A stretch of 64,000 bases of DNA, taken from assembly GCA_007922195.1 (NCBI GenBank), contig ML681981.1, positions 11,198,791 to 11,262,790 of the forward strand, written 5' to 3'. The notes below the pieces were generated by a model. It ran no database searches, was not told the origin of the DNA, and saw only the letters and a list, made by a program, of their open reading frames with translations. Below, one piece after another: positions 44,111 to 54,764 of the stretch (positions are counted from its first letter, which is position 1; each line of letters begins with the position of its first letter). The stretch is from Podocnemis expansa (lineage: Eukaryota > Chordata > Testudines > Podocnemididae). Position numbers and translations under genes: made by a program.

Positions 44111-46756
44111 ACTCTTGCTTCTGACTGATTTTTCTAGTCTACTCATCCGATAATTGACATATTGTAGAGTGTTGCTGAGACTAGTATTTTTTGTCTGTTT
44201 GGCTATTAGTGTATTCACTACCAAAATTAAGATGTAATTCAAAATTATGATATTTATTCCCTTCTTCATAAAAGGGCTAAGAATAATAGGAAGAGACAAA
44301 CCCTGCTTCTCTACCAATGTAGCATTCACATCATTGCTCTTCTATTTATCTAATTTTTAGATAAGCCCAGGCTGAAAACACTGGCTGTAGCCATGCACAC
44401 TACACCTATTTTTCTACACCAACTTGGGATCATTGGAGAGATGGCTAGTCACATGTTGCTACACTCCTTCTTCCCTCCTGTTGAAATGCATTAAAGGAAG
44501 CTAAATATACATTAATTTTTCCTGGTGCATGATACCAGATAAAATGTAGGAGGTCACAAACAACAATCCTATTAAGACATGGGCCACACTGTGAAAAAGT
44601 TTTGGACCTCTCTCCTGCACAGCTCTATAGTATACCTCCATCCTCCTCTGCTGCATTCTGGTGTTCCACTGCTCATCTCTTCTAAGTGCAGATGTTTTAT
44701 TGCCCACAATTTGGTATTTTGGCTTTGCAAGGTGAATAAATACCCTCTACAGTCCTAAAGTCCATCAGAATCACTTTCATTGTGACCTAGTTTAAGCTCA
44801 GATGCCCAGAGGGTGAAACAGCAGTGGATTCATTCACTGATTCTCTCATCCATTACCTCAAATTCAATGTTTTTCAGATCAGGAAGATTTAATTAAAAAC
44901 AAGCTTGTTCTAATTTGTTTTAATGTAATAACTGCTTTCTATATTTTCTTTTGACTGTGAAAATTCAAGTTGTTTTGTCTGTTGTATCCTGCAACTCCTA
45001 CTTACCAAGTAATTGTTTCCCATTTTCCAGTTCATTTCAATGGAAGTGGTAGAATGAGTAAGGTTTGTGGAGCTGTTTGAGGTCAGTGGTCAAACGGGTC
45101 CTTTACTCTTGTTCAGGAAACTGGATCAAAGCTGGTTTCTTTACCACTAAAAGGTGAGGCAGGAAATCATTGATGATAAAAATATATTAGGCTGCAAATT
45201 ATTCATTATGTTGACCTGATTCATGTTAATACATATCTAACAATTTTATCTAAATAAGTTCCTACATTCTCCAAAATCGCAGAGCTGGTTCCCTTCACAA
45301 ATAAGTCTCATCATTCTCATCTGTCTGCTGAAACCAATTGTTAAAATCTGAGTAACATGGACCTTTTCATTTAATTTAGTAGTCCTTGCCCTGAAATATA
45401 TTTACCTGCAGTATCCCTTAGTAAATACCAGTTTTTGCAGTAAGGTCTAATTAAACCTGTTTTAAAATGTTCTCAACTCAAAGCTGATGGGTCTTTTTTA
45501 TCTTTAATTACTACAATCCTATGATCCCAAATATGACAAGACTTCTGAGTCCAAAATCATTGGAAAATCCAACTTCTGTTTTCTCTGAATATGTTTTTAT
45601 TTCTACCTCCTTCAGATCCCCGCCCAGTTTTAAAGACATGTGATTGAATAGCTACCTTTATTATCTATTGCAGTAGCAGATTCAAAATAGTCACAGGTTC
45701 AATCCCTTTAAAGACAGTTAACCAGAGGTTCATGTTGTTTACTATATATAGGCCTTTCACATAGGTTCAAAATAACCAAAGCCAGTTGCGGACACTAAAG
45801 TTACCCTGACAAGCAATGAGTCCTGCGGCACTTTCAAAGACTAAAACATTTATCACATGAGCTTTCATGGGAGAAAATACGACTTTGTCAGGTGCTTGAA
45901 GATGGGGGAATTACAGAATGTGGGGAAAATAAATGCAAGGCACTGTAAAGCTTCCTGTCAGGTCAGACTGTTAAAGCAAATCAAAGCAGTTGCTTAGATT
46001 CAAGCACTCAGTTAATCCCAATACTTTTTATAAGAGCAGGATTTTGCCACTGTGCCCTTCCCCAACCTCTTCATCACTCATGCAGTGCAGAGCAGTAGCT
46101 GGCTGCAAACTCCTCCATCTCAGAGGGAGCTTGCATTTTAATAGTCTTATGTAGTTGTCATTCAGGATCCTTTGGGATGGAAGGCTAATACAACCATAAA
46201 ATATTATAGGATGAATTATGTCCTCTCTCTGCATGGCTGTAAAGAATGAAACCAACTGTCACAGAAGGAAAGAGCTTTGCCTTTCCAGAAATCTATCTGG
46301 AAGACAAGGGGATTCTGTACGATAAGAGTTCCATGTTGTGGGAGAGAGTGGGGCTTTCTCTCTGGTAACATTCCTCCACCAACCTATGGGGATTCCTCAT
46401 CTAAGTTAATACTAAGTCCTCTCATCAGATAATGGAGCTGCAGCACAAATCAATCAACAGAGATACTCCAAAAGAATTGCTGGACAGTCTCCCTGCTCAT
46501 ACCACATTCCTGAACAGACAGATGGGACTGGAAGATTCACACAGTCCTCTGGCCCCTACCCTCACATCTCTTCCTTGCCACCAGACATCCATCCCTTGCA
46601 CACTGTCACCCAGGGAGCCTCCCTGAAATCTGTCATGGTAAGTAGGTGGTAATATAACAGCTGCCTCTTCACTAAACATCCTCTTCATGTTCATTAAAAT
46701 CCCTGCTAAAGATTAAGGAAGACCAACACAAACCTTCATGAGACTCCAACATTCTG
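44111..46756. other. AT-rich unassigned sequence with one Penelope tail
   Basis: Minus-strand ORFs of 68-86 codons at 44069-44329 and 44501-44707 have no recognised domain. The Penelope fragment at 45822-46005 is listed separately. Confidence 0.4.
45822..46005 (-). mobile_element. Penelope 3' tail fragment
   Basis: This runs from caatgagtcctgcggcactt through the hairpin (catgggagaaaatacgac), aaataaatgcaaggc and caaatcaaagcagttgctta to about gattcaagcactc. It is 5'-truncated and moderately diverged. Confidence 0.75.
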
Positions 46757-46920
46757 CAGGGGTAGTCAATTATTTTTTGTCAAGGCCCAAATTTCTTGGT
46801 CAAGGTAGAGCCAAAGTTCAGACATCAGAAAAGCATTTTTCACACAACAATAACAATAATGATGATACATGATTTCACAGTACATTCAAAACAGTCTTAA
46901 AGTCTGGATTTGGTCCATGG
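46757..46920 (+). mobile_element. hAT-like left-end fragment
   Basis: The text CAGGGGTAGTCAATTATTTT, then gtcaaggcccaaatttcttg, resembles the left end of a hAT element. No matching right end was found nearby. Minus-strand open reading at 46950-47225 follows and could be a decayed part of the same element or unrelated. Confidence 0.4.
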
Positions 46921-47579
46921 TCTGCCTACTGATTACCCTTGAAATAGGGTTAACAGTTTCTTAAAGATACATTCCACACTGCCTCAGCGAATGCTTTTGA
47001 TTGGGTGCTCTGAAGCCAAGCGCCCGTTTGACTCACATTTTCCTTTTTGATTCTTGGTTTTGTTTCAGATACATCACTCATCATCATAATGACTTTAGCG
47101 ACATCTAAAGGAATATTAATTTCTACACTGTAGTAATATAGCAAACATAATGAGTCACTCAACTGAGTCCGAGACTTGGTGAAAATCCTGAGTACTGACT
47201 CATGTTTGTTAAAAACATGTCTCAATTAGATGTGATGCAACTAGGTAATTATATACTGAGTAATACAACAGGATAATCTCCATTAAAAAGCTGGGATGGA
47301 AGATATATTTGTCCACATAGTTTTGAGAAAGGTACACCCATGCACTAAGCTGACAGTGTCAGATTCCTCAGCTATACACATGTATCTGAGGGAACAAATT
47401 GTCCAAAATATTAGATTCCTGAAATTCTGGTTTAGTTACTTTGTGTTCTGCTATTTAACGTTAAATCCATAGCTGTCAAGATTTCTGCAGTTCTACAGGT
47501 GATGTTTCTTCCCAGAATGAGGCACTATTTATTATGCAGGTTCCCCACTGTTGTTTCTTGCAGAAGTAGCAAATGTGGA

Positions 47580-47805
47580 GTAAAGCAATGTAACCATTGG
47601 GAGGGCTAGAATTCATTTAATAGTCCTTCTCCAGTGCCTCAAAAAAAAAAAAAAAGAACCCAACTCCTACAGAGAAGCAGCTGCAGATGCAGGATTCAGT
47701 GTATAAGAGACTCAGCGAAGATTGTTCAGTTACCCTCCCCACATTAAAATACTACCGAAGAACAAACATAATGAACTTTATTAACTATTAACATGATAAA
47801 CCTGT
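47580..47805 (+). repeat. Interspersed repeat copy A
   Basis: It shares ggctagaattcattt, ctccagt, ctacagagaa, cagtgtataag and ctttattaac..ttaacat.ataaacct with 52985-53210. The (A)n at 47641-47655 corresponds to C/A-rich sequence in the other copy. A 45-bp block (47721-47765) is inverted relative to copy B. The family is unknown. Confidence 0.65.
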
Positions 47806-47814
47806 GTATGTGGG

Positions 47815-47933
47815 TACTAGATATTAGCTTTTAATATAATTGTGTTTTTCTCTTAATGAACGTGGCATATTGCCTTTTCCCCTGACAAAGATCCTGCTAG
47901 TCTTCTATAAGTGTAGCAAACAGAAGTTTGAGT
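47815..47933 (+). repeat. LTR 3'-end fragment
   Basis: The text gtggcatattgccttttccc..acaaagatcctgctagtctt..aagtgtagca is the same ending as the LTRs at 13.7 and 15.96 kb. Only about 110 bp is recognisable. It follows directly after repeat copy A (47580-47805). Confidence 0.5.
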
Positions 47934-48161
47934 GTGCTCATTGCCCCAGAGGATTCATTATTAATTACCATCAAGATATGTATTATATGCATTAAGTCCT
48001 CACTCAAGATTGAAAATCTGTTTTACTAACCCCTTCACAAACACAGAATAAACAGCCATCCCTGGCCCAAGACAAATAAAAGTAGGCAAATAGTAGTGAG
48101 AACTTTCTGGAGTTTTGTCACGAGTCTTGTCTGCTTCTAACTTCGGTGTGATTAGCTAAAC

Positions 48162-49333
48162 CAGTGGTTCCTGACCTTTTTGCTGCTGTGGCACACCTTG
48201 ATACCTTCAAATTTTTCGAGGCACACTGCCATTAAAAATCCATGAATATTCAAATTAATTTAAATTACTTATGAATATTTATGATCCATATCACAGTGTT
48301 TCAGAAATGCTGCTATGTGGGGTTGTAGGGGTAGCAGAGCAGGGGTGGCGAAACAGGTGAGGTCAGGAGTCGTTTGCAGTGGCAGGAGTGAGAATGGGGA
48401 GCAGAGCAGGGCAGGGGTGGCAAAAGAGGACAAGGGCAGCCATGTGGGGAACAGCACAAGGGTGGCAAGAGAAGGAAGAAGAAAGGAGAACAAGAGTGGC
48501 TTGGGAGGGGCAGGGGGAACCTGGGGAGTGGGAAAGTAGGGCAGGGGAGCATAGCGCAGCACCCACTTTCCCCTTCTCCACAGTGGCTCCCTGCCTCCCA
48601 GGGCAAATCCTCACCCCACTGATGCTCCCTCCCACCCGCAGTGGGTCCCATCCTCCCCCTGCCCCAGCCCCTTGCTGCCTGCGATGGACCCTCCCATCGC
48701 TGCAGGGGCCAGAACTAGCCCTCCAGCCCCCAGCTATATGCCCCCACACAGCCACCCCACCCCAAGCTACACCCTCCCCAACCAGACAGCCACCTCATAC
48801 CCCCATATACACCCTCTGCTACACATCCACTCCCCCCCCCACGCTATACACACACCCCTGCCCCACACAACCCCCAGCAGCCCTCCCCCCAAAAGCCCTT
48901 ACCTGCCTGTTTGCAGGCTGGCTGACACAAGCTGCACTGCCCTGCAGGGGGAGATTCACACACTCCCAGCCTGCCCCAGCTCTCTGCTGGCTGGGCTTAA
49001 GGTGGAGCCAGGTTTAAGGTGGAGCCGCAGGAACTCTGCGTTCGGGCTGCTCCTGCTATTTTTAGGGGGACCCCTGGAACTCTGTGTTCCAGTGTCTTCC
49101 TCTATTATTAGGTGGCAGGAATGCTGCCTGCCTAAAAATAGGGAGCCCTGGAATTGTGTTCTGGTGCCTTCCCCCTTACTTTAATCCCTGCCTTTTCCCA
49201 GCCCTGGACAGCCCAGGTGGCTGGGCTGAGCAGGGAGGGAACTTTAACTCCAGTTCTTGGGGATGCTTGTGGCATACTTTGGGTGTTGCCACGGCACACC
49301 AGTGTGCCCCTGCACACTCGTTGGGAACGACTG
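48162..49333. mobile_element. 1.17 kb non-autonomous hAT element
   Basis: The ends are CAGTGGTTCCTGACC and GTTGGGAACGACTG. Flanks agctaaac (48154-48161) and agctacac (49334-49341) match at 7 of 8. It contains cggcacaccagtgtgcccct near the right end, the inverse of tgtggcacacctt at the left. The middle is GC-rich with apparent ORFs up to 212 codons that lack any recognised domain. Confidence 0.85.
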
Positions 49334-49341
49334 AGCTACAC

Positions 49342-51079
49342 CCTGCAACATGGTTTCGCAGGACTCTGCATTTTGCTACTACATAAAATCCTCACTATAA
49401 ATAGGTTTTGTTTATTAATGTTATCTAACCCATAACTGTCTGTAAGAATTAACATTGGGAACTGAAGAATTTACAAAAGCTTCAAGCTTTAAAATGAATT
49501 ATCTTGTATCTAAACTTTACTCAGTAATATTATAAAGAAACAGCAGAACAGTCACTTGATATTTAAATATGGACTTAATTCAGTGCAATACTTACTATAG
49601 GAATGAAAATTCCATTCATTCATGGTTAATTTGAATTATGATATCTATCTTCCAGTGATACGACAATTGAATGAAGACTTAGAAAAATGGTATAAACTAA
49701 CAATTTTATGGTTGAGAAAGACGACTATGATTCAAAACAAACAAGCTTGCCTGACCTGCTTTTCTGATCTGAACTTTCCATATAGGAACAAACAAAATGA
49801 ATAAAACAACCCACCAAGTACTTTTCCGCAACATTTGTATAATAAAGATATCTAAATTTATGTGGGAAAGTTTTTTTACTATCATCTTTTATAGAGAACA
49901 ACAGAATTAGGAGTATTTTTAGTTCCCAATATTTATAAAAATAAAAAGTAAAAACAACTGATTGATCAGAACATACTAGTTCAGGGAAGAGAAAAGTACT
50001 GGTCTGATAGATGTCTTTCTTAAGATCACTTGATAGATTCAGATTATGCAAAAAACACAAATTTCTATTTTATAAAATCTGTTTCTAGCCCTTGTGATTG
50101 CAGTGAAAAACTTCTGAATGTAAATTGAGACAGCTGTATCTTCATATCCAAAATGTCATACCAAATTAAATCACTGGGCATGATGGACCATTATCTGTTT
50201 CCAAAAATGGCCAATGCTATATATTTCAAGAGGAAGGTGCAAAAAACCTCACAACAGACAATTATGCAAAAATATACCCAGAGGAGAGAGTTTTTTCCTA
50301 CCTAATCCCAAATTGTTCTCATGTCCTGAATCATGAGGGTCCTTTAGATTAGAACACTTTACCCAACCTCTCATCTTTTTGTAACTCTCTAAGCAAAACA
50401 TCTTGTGACAATGAGTACCATCTGTGAATTAAATGCTCTATGAAAGCATCTTTCATTTCGCCACTGCCAAACATTCAATTTGCTAGCTGCTAATAAATTA
50501 CAAGACTCGTGTCAAAACAGAGATGTTTAAAAATGCAGTTTTAAAATTTTTATTTGCTTTTTTGTTGTTGAGCCTTTAGTCTTTTGGTTCTCCACTCTAC
50601 CCCTAGTCATGGAGGGCAGAAACTTTTTTTTAATGAAAGTGAGGTTCTCACATAAACATGATGCTGCAGGAGCTGGGCTTTAACTCAAATGCAAAATGTT
50701 AAGAGGCTTGCAATAAAATCCTGTGAGAAACTTATTGCCTTTTAATTTTATTGAGTTCTCCCTTGTTCTAATGCTGTCCAAAATAAACAGTAAGGGAAGT
50801 AAAAGGTAAAAAGTAAGTGTATTATTGTAGTCCAAACTAGAAACTGAAAAAATCATAGAAAATCATGGTATGAGTCAAATGCAAGAGGAAAAAAACCCTC
50901 AAATTTTAGAGTAACACATTCTTGGAACAGCACTGCTTACTGAAAATTCAGATCTAATCTAAACAAACCCCTGGATCATAAGACTATGCGAATGGCAGGA
51001 ACACAACATCCAGAGACTTAATCAAGCCACCACCATTATCTCTGTCTTGTCTGGAGTGAAACAAACCATGAGTCTGGTA
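49342..51079. other. AT-rich unassigned sequence
   Basis: Nothing was recognised beyond short homopolymers. The 111-codon minus ORF at 49725-50060 is probably chance. Confidence 0.4.
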
Positions 51080-51600
51080 AGCTTTTGTGGGAGAAAATCC
51101 CACTTTGTCAGGTGCTTTAAAGATAGGGAACTTACAGAATGGGAGGAAAATAAATCCAGGGAAATATAAGTCATGGGATCAGGTCGCACTATAACAGCAA
51201 ATCAAAGCAGTTGTTAAGGTTCAAACACTGGGAGACAGCACATAGGGGAGGGTGAGGTCAAATCACTTGTTTTAGTGAGAAAAGAATCCATAGTCATGAT
51301 TTAATCCTGCTTTCACAGTCAAATTTGCAAATAAATTCCAATTCTGCAGTTTCTCTATAAATCTTAGTGTGTTACCTATTTGCTTGAGCACAGCTATTAA
51401 CATATCAACAACAGAGTGATTAAGACTGAAGTGCTCAGCTACTGGTTTTTGAATGTTGTGATTTCTGTCAGTTTTGTGTCCAATTATTCTTTTGTGCAGA
51501 GACTGTCCTGTCCCAACACATAAGGTGTGGGGGGTATTCTAGCACATGATGGCATAAATCATATTGGTGGATGAGCAGGAGCAAGAGCCCTTGAAGGAGT
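51080..51600 (-). pseudogene. Penelope-like element fragment, degenerate endonuclease
   Basis: The minus strand carries the tail (51080-51350), then a decayed GIY-YIG region (51410-51560; YIGQT replaced, frame broken) and the upstream linker text ctactccttcaagggctctt. It shares its arrangement with 18303-18888 but is more diverged. It ends where a palindromic tail unit begins. Confidence 0.7.
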
Positions 51601-51822
51601 AGCTGGCTCATAGCAAAACCAACAAGGAGTCTGGTGGCACTTTCACAGATTAACAAACTTATTTTATTGCATGAGCTTTCAGATTTTCAAGCATTTGAGG
51701 AAGTGGGATTTCTCCCATAAAAGCTTATGAGATAAATAAATTTGTTAGTCTTTAAAAGTGCAACGAGACTCCTTGTTGGTTTTGCTGGACTAAACTAACA
51801 TGGCTACCCCTTTGCAACTCAT
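51601..51822. mobile_element. Palindromic Penelope unit
   Basis: A minus tail (aaccaacaaggagtctggtg..ttgcatgagctttcag) joins a plus tail (tttgaggaagtgggatttct..catggctacccctttgcaa). CTCAT on both sides is only 5 bp and weak as a target duplication. Confidence 0.7.
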
Positions 51823-52001
51823 CTGGAGTGAGCCTCTCAGCCACTTTTGTCAAAACCCCTGTTTTGGTCAGAAACCAGGAGATTCAAGGGGACACCATCC
51901 ACATGTGATGAAAAAGACAAAAGATAAATGATTTCAGCGTAGAAAAAGCATAGTCAACCCCCTAGAACCATGCCCAGAATGTCTCCCAATATGCTCTAGT
52001 G

Positions 52002-52357
52002 CAGTGGTTCCCAACCTGCAGTCTGGGGACCCCTGGGGGTCCGCAGACATGTTGCAGGGGGTCTGCAGAGCCTCTCCTTACCAGGGCTGGAATCCAGCTG
52101 CAGCTTCAATGCTTCCTGCCAGGGCTGCCCCTCCCTACCCGCAACTGGATCCCAGCAGGGGGGCTGAGGCCAGGGCAGGGGGCCATAGCTGCCACAGCAC
52201 AGCTCCCCAATGGCGCAGGCCATGGTGGTGGCAGTGCCACTTGCCAGCTGTCCCAGTGGCACTGCCAGACCGGGGTGGGCCAGATTACATAACCAGCCAG
52301 GGGGGGCACAAAGATTTTTTTTTTGTTAAAAAGCCTGAAAAAGGTTGGGACCCACTG
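52002..52357. mobile_element. hAT element with perfect 8-bp target duplication
   Basis: The ends are CAGTGGTTCCCAACC and GGTTGGGACCCACTG. CTCTAGTG flanks it exactly at 51994-52001 and 52358-52365. The text gacccctgggggtccgcaga at the left is typical of sauropsid hAT elements of this type. Confidence 0.9.
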
Positions 52358-52984
52358 CTCTAGTGGCTCTTATGTGAGAGCCCTTCTGGAAGATGAACAA
52401 CTGCCTAGGTTGCCACCTTCTTTATTTTCTTTCATTTTTCTGATGCAGTGATTTATAGTGCATAATGATTAGCATCTATCTTCACTTGCATGGTTAGCAT
52501 TTCCACCCACCTTTAACTATCTACTCTTACACAATTAATTATTTGTATATACACAGCAGTGCGTGACACAGCACACATTTAAGTCTCTGTTCCTTTTCTG
52601 TCATACAAGTCATTTTGTATTGTGTTCGAATTGTAAGGCTTAATTAATGTGTGTGTAATGAAATAGGGGCTCAGGGTTGTCAGCTGAAATGTTAAAACAA
52701 ACATACTGGTTGGCACAATTTAAACAAGAATGTGCTGTGGAGGGAGGGCTGGAGCTTAAAAGCTGTTATTTCCCAGCAAAGTCAGCATTCCTCCAGTTTA
52801 AAGTGCAAGGGTCCCAAAGAGCTTCTCCTTGAAACCCAACCCCACCTTCTCTTTTCGCACCACACAAGCAAAGACCCACACCCCTGCCACCCGCTGACAG
52901 ATTACTCAGGTGCAAAGACAGACATGTGCTCAGATGTGGCTCACTTTCTTCTTGGCCACCACCTCTGAGCCCATGGTCATGCTC

Positions 52985-53210
52985 CCAAACGTGTGTAACC
53001 TTTGAGTTGGCTAGAATTTATTTCATCGCCCATCTCCAGTACCCCCCCCCCCCAAAAAAAATTAAATCTCAGCTTCTACAGAGAATCAGCTTGAGACCCA
53101 GGATACAGTGTGTAAGGGGCTTGCAGTGAAGATTGTTTTTGGGTAGTATTTTAGTATGAGGAAGGTAACTGAACAATCAACTTTATTAACGATTAACATC
53201 ATAAACCTTA
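52985..53210 (+). repeat. Interspersed repeat copy B
   Basis: It is the partner of copy A at 47580-47805 in the same orientation, except for the block 53132-53177, which is the reverse complement of 47721-47765. A C-run and A-run lie at 53042-53060. Confidence 0.65.
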
Positions 53211-53504
53211 TCCTAAGAACACCAAAATGAATTTGAACAGAACAGTCCCCACTGAAACACTGTAGGAAAGAAACCCAAGAGTCCCAAAGTTGAGGTGGAG
53301 TTCACCCATATCTCAGCTGCAGACTATTTAAGTCCAAAGGCTTGAGCTGCAAGCAGCAGCAAGCCTCTTCTTTGGCTGCACGAATCTTAGGTAAGAATCA
53401 ATACAGGCTTTAATTTCTCTTGTCAGTTTACTGGATAACAAGGCACTAGTCACATATGCACATGAGAAAACTCTGCTGCTACAAGCTTCCCAGGCAGGGA
53501 GAGA

Positions 53505-54010
53505 CCAGCAAAAAAATCAAGGATTCCTGTGGCACTTAAAGACTATTTCCAAAGGGATAGCTGCGTTAGTCTAGTCCAGTAAAAAAAAACAAAAAATCCA
53601 CCAACGAAACAAAACAACCCCAAGGAGTTTTGTGGCACTTTAAGACTAACAGATTTATTTTTCTCATGCTGTTACTGTATGACCTGATCCTATGTTTTAC
53701 ACCCCCTTACATTTATTTTCATTCCTTTCTGTAAGTTCTCCCATCTATGAAGCATCTGACGAAGTGCGATTTTCTCCCACGAAAGCTCACCTAAAGACTA
53801 ACAGGTTTATTTTTCGCAGGAGCTTTCGTGGGAGAAAATCCCACTTTGTCAGATGCTTCGAAGATGGGTGAATTTCCCTTAAGTTCACCCCTCTTCCAAG
53901 CATCTGACGAAGTGGGATTCTCTCCCACGAAAAACAAATCTAGTCTTTAAGTGCCACACGACTCCTTGTTTTTTTGGCTGAGGGAGACTAACACAGCTGC
54001 CCCTCTGGCA
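53505..54010. mobile_element. Array of Penelope-like element 3' ends upstream of CCNJ
   Basis: Several partial Penelope tails in both orientations are joined here. Minus-oriented tails run 53505-53660 (including a head at about 53548, tttccaaagggatagctgcg). A plus tail follows at 53660-53790 (ctgttactgtatgacctgat), then a minus tail at 53790-53870 and a plus tail at 53880-54010 ending cagctgcccctctggcaa. Shared tail blocks are gtgccacaggactccttg, gactaacaaatttattt and the hairpin GTGGGA..TCCCAC. The copies are little diverged and so appear recent. Confidence 0.75.
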
Positions 54011-54029
54011 ATCAGGGTGAGGCCGCCCT

Positions 54030-54160
54030 GCGTGGCTCAGCCCCTCTGTCGCGCCCCCTCGGCGCCTCTGGTTGCCGTTTGCCAGTCGCGCTGCGCAGAA
54101 GGACGCGGGTTCGATTCCCGGGGGGTGGGACTGGCTGAGGTCCCTCCCGACCCCAGGCTG
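54030..54160 (+). repeat. tRNA-derived SINE-like sequence with CR1-like tail
   Basis: An A-box-like TGGCTCAG starts near 54036, and a perfect B box GGTTCGATTCC lies at 54108-54118 in a T-arm (stem CGGG/CCCG, loop TTCGATT). The spacing between boxes is about 30 nt longer than in a normal tRNA, and no acceptor stem closes. After the B box, the text ctgaggtccctcccgacccc resembles the CR1-derived 3' end of turtle tRNA-SINEs. A decayed SINE is more likely than a tRNA gene. Confidence 0.45.
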
Positions 54161-54435
54161 CTTTTCTCTTCTGTTCCCTTCCAGCAGCACAAAAGCGGGT
54201 GGACCACAATTTCCCGACGCCTGTGAGCGGCCCAATCTGCCCCCCCCACCTCACGAGCCCCCCCCCGGCCGGGCGGACACGCACGTTACTCCGCCGAGGC
54301 GGCGCTGACAGGACCGTGAGGCGAAGACGAGCCGCAGCTGCCGACCCCGCCCGGGCGGCTACCGGCTACGGCAGCTCGCTGGGGCCAAAAGCCCTCGACC
54401 TGCGGCGGCGGCGCGGCGATGGACGCCGGGCCGTG

Positions 54436-54481
54436 ATTGGCGCTCTGCGGCGGCGCAGGTTGTAAGCCGAGAGCGGATTGG
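54436..54481 (-). promoter_or_regulatory. Pair of inverted CCAAT boxes
   Basis: ATTGG occurs at 54436-54440 (gtgATTGGcg) and at 54477-54481 (cggATTGGcg), 41 bp apart, both in the inverted orientation. Paired CCAAT boxes spaced near three or four helical turns are typical NF-Y sites in cell-cycle promoters. Binding itself is inference. Confidence 0.6.
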
Positions 54482-54664
54482 CGGAGGGAGGCGGCGCGGC
54501 GGCTCGGGGCTTTGTGGACACACACACGCGCTTTAACAATGGGCGCCGGCCCGCAGTGAGCTGCCCGCGGGGCCGGGAGCGGGGCAGCGCTGCTGTTAAT
54601 TGGGGGCAATGGAGAGGGGCTGGGGGGAGCCTTAAACCGGCCTCCCCAGCTGAGCGTCCTCCTC

Positions 54665-54672
54665 TTTGGCGC
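54665..54672 (+). promoter_or_regulatory. E2F consensus site
   Basis: TTTGGCGC matches the E2F/DP consensus TTTSSCGC exactly. It lies 24 bp upstream of the CCNJ ATG, probably in the 5' UTR or at the start site. It fits cell-cycle-linked expression; occupancy is not shown. Confidence 0.55.
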
Positions 54673-54695
54673 AGGCTCCGCTCCGCCGCCGTCCC

Positions 54696-54764
54696 ATGGA
54701 GCTGGAGGGGCAGTGGTGGAAAGGACAGCTGGCCGCCGACATCCACCAAGCGCTTCGCTACAAG
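54696..54764 (+). CDS. CCNJ: CCNJ coding exon 1
   Basis: This exon encodes residues 1-23 and ends TAC AAG before the donor GTACCG (phase 0). The ATG at 54696 has G at +4 but C at -3, so context is moderate. It was chosen because it opens the frame that joins exon 2, lies in the CpG island, and gives the expected cyclin J N-terminus. Intron 1 is 54765-56935. Confidence 0.9.

Noticed and set aside
48379..49184. ORFs of 212 and 170 codons
   Set aside because: They are inside the 1.17 kb hAT element; low-complexity Pro/Ser/Thr text with no domain.
54051..54125. Functional tRNA gene
   Set aside because: There is a good T-arm, but the acceptor stem does not close and the box spacing is too long.
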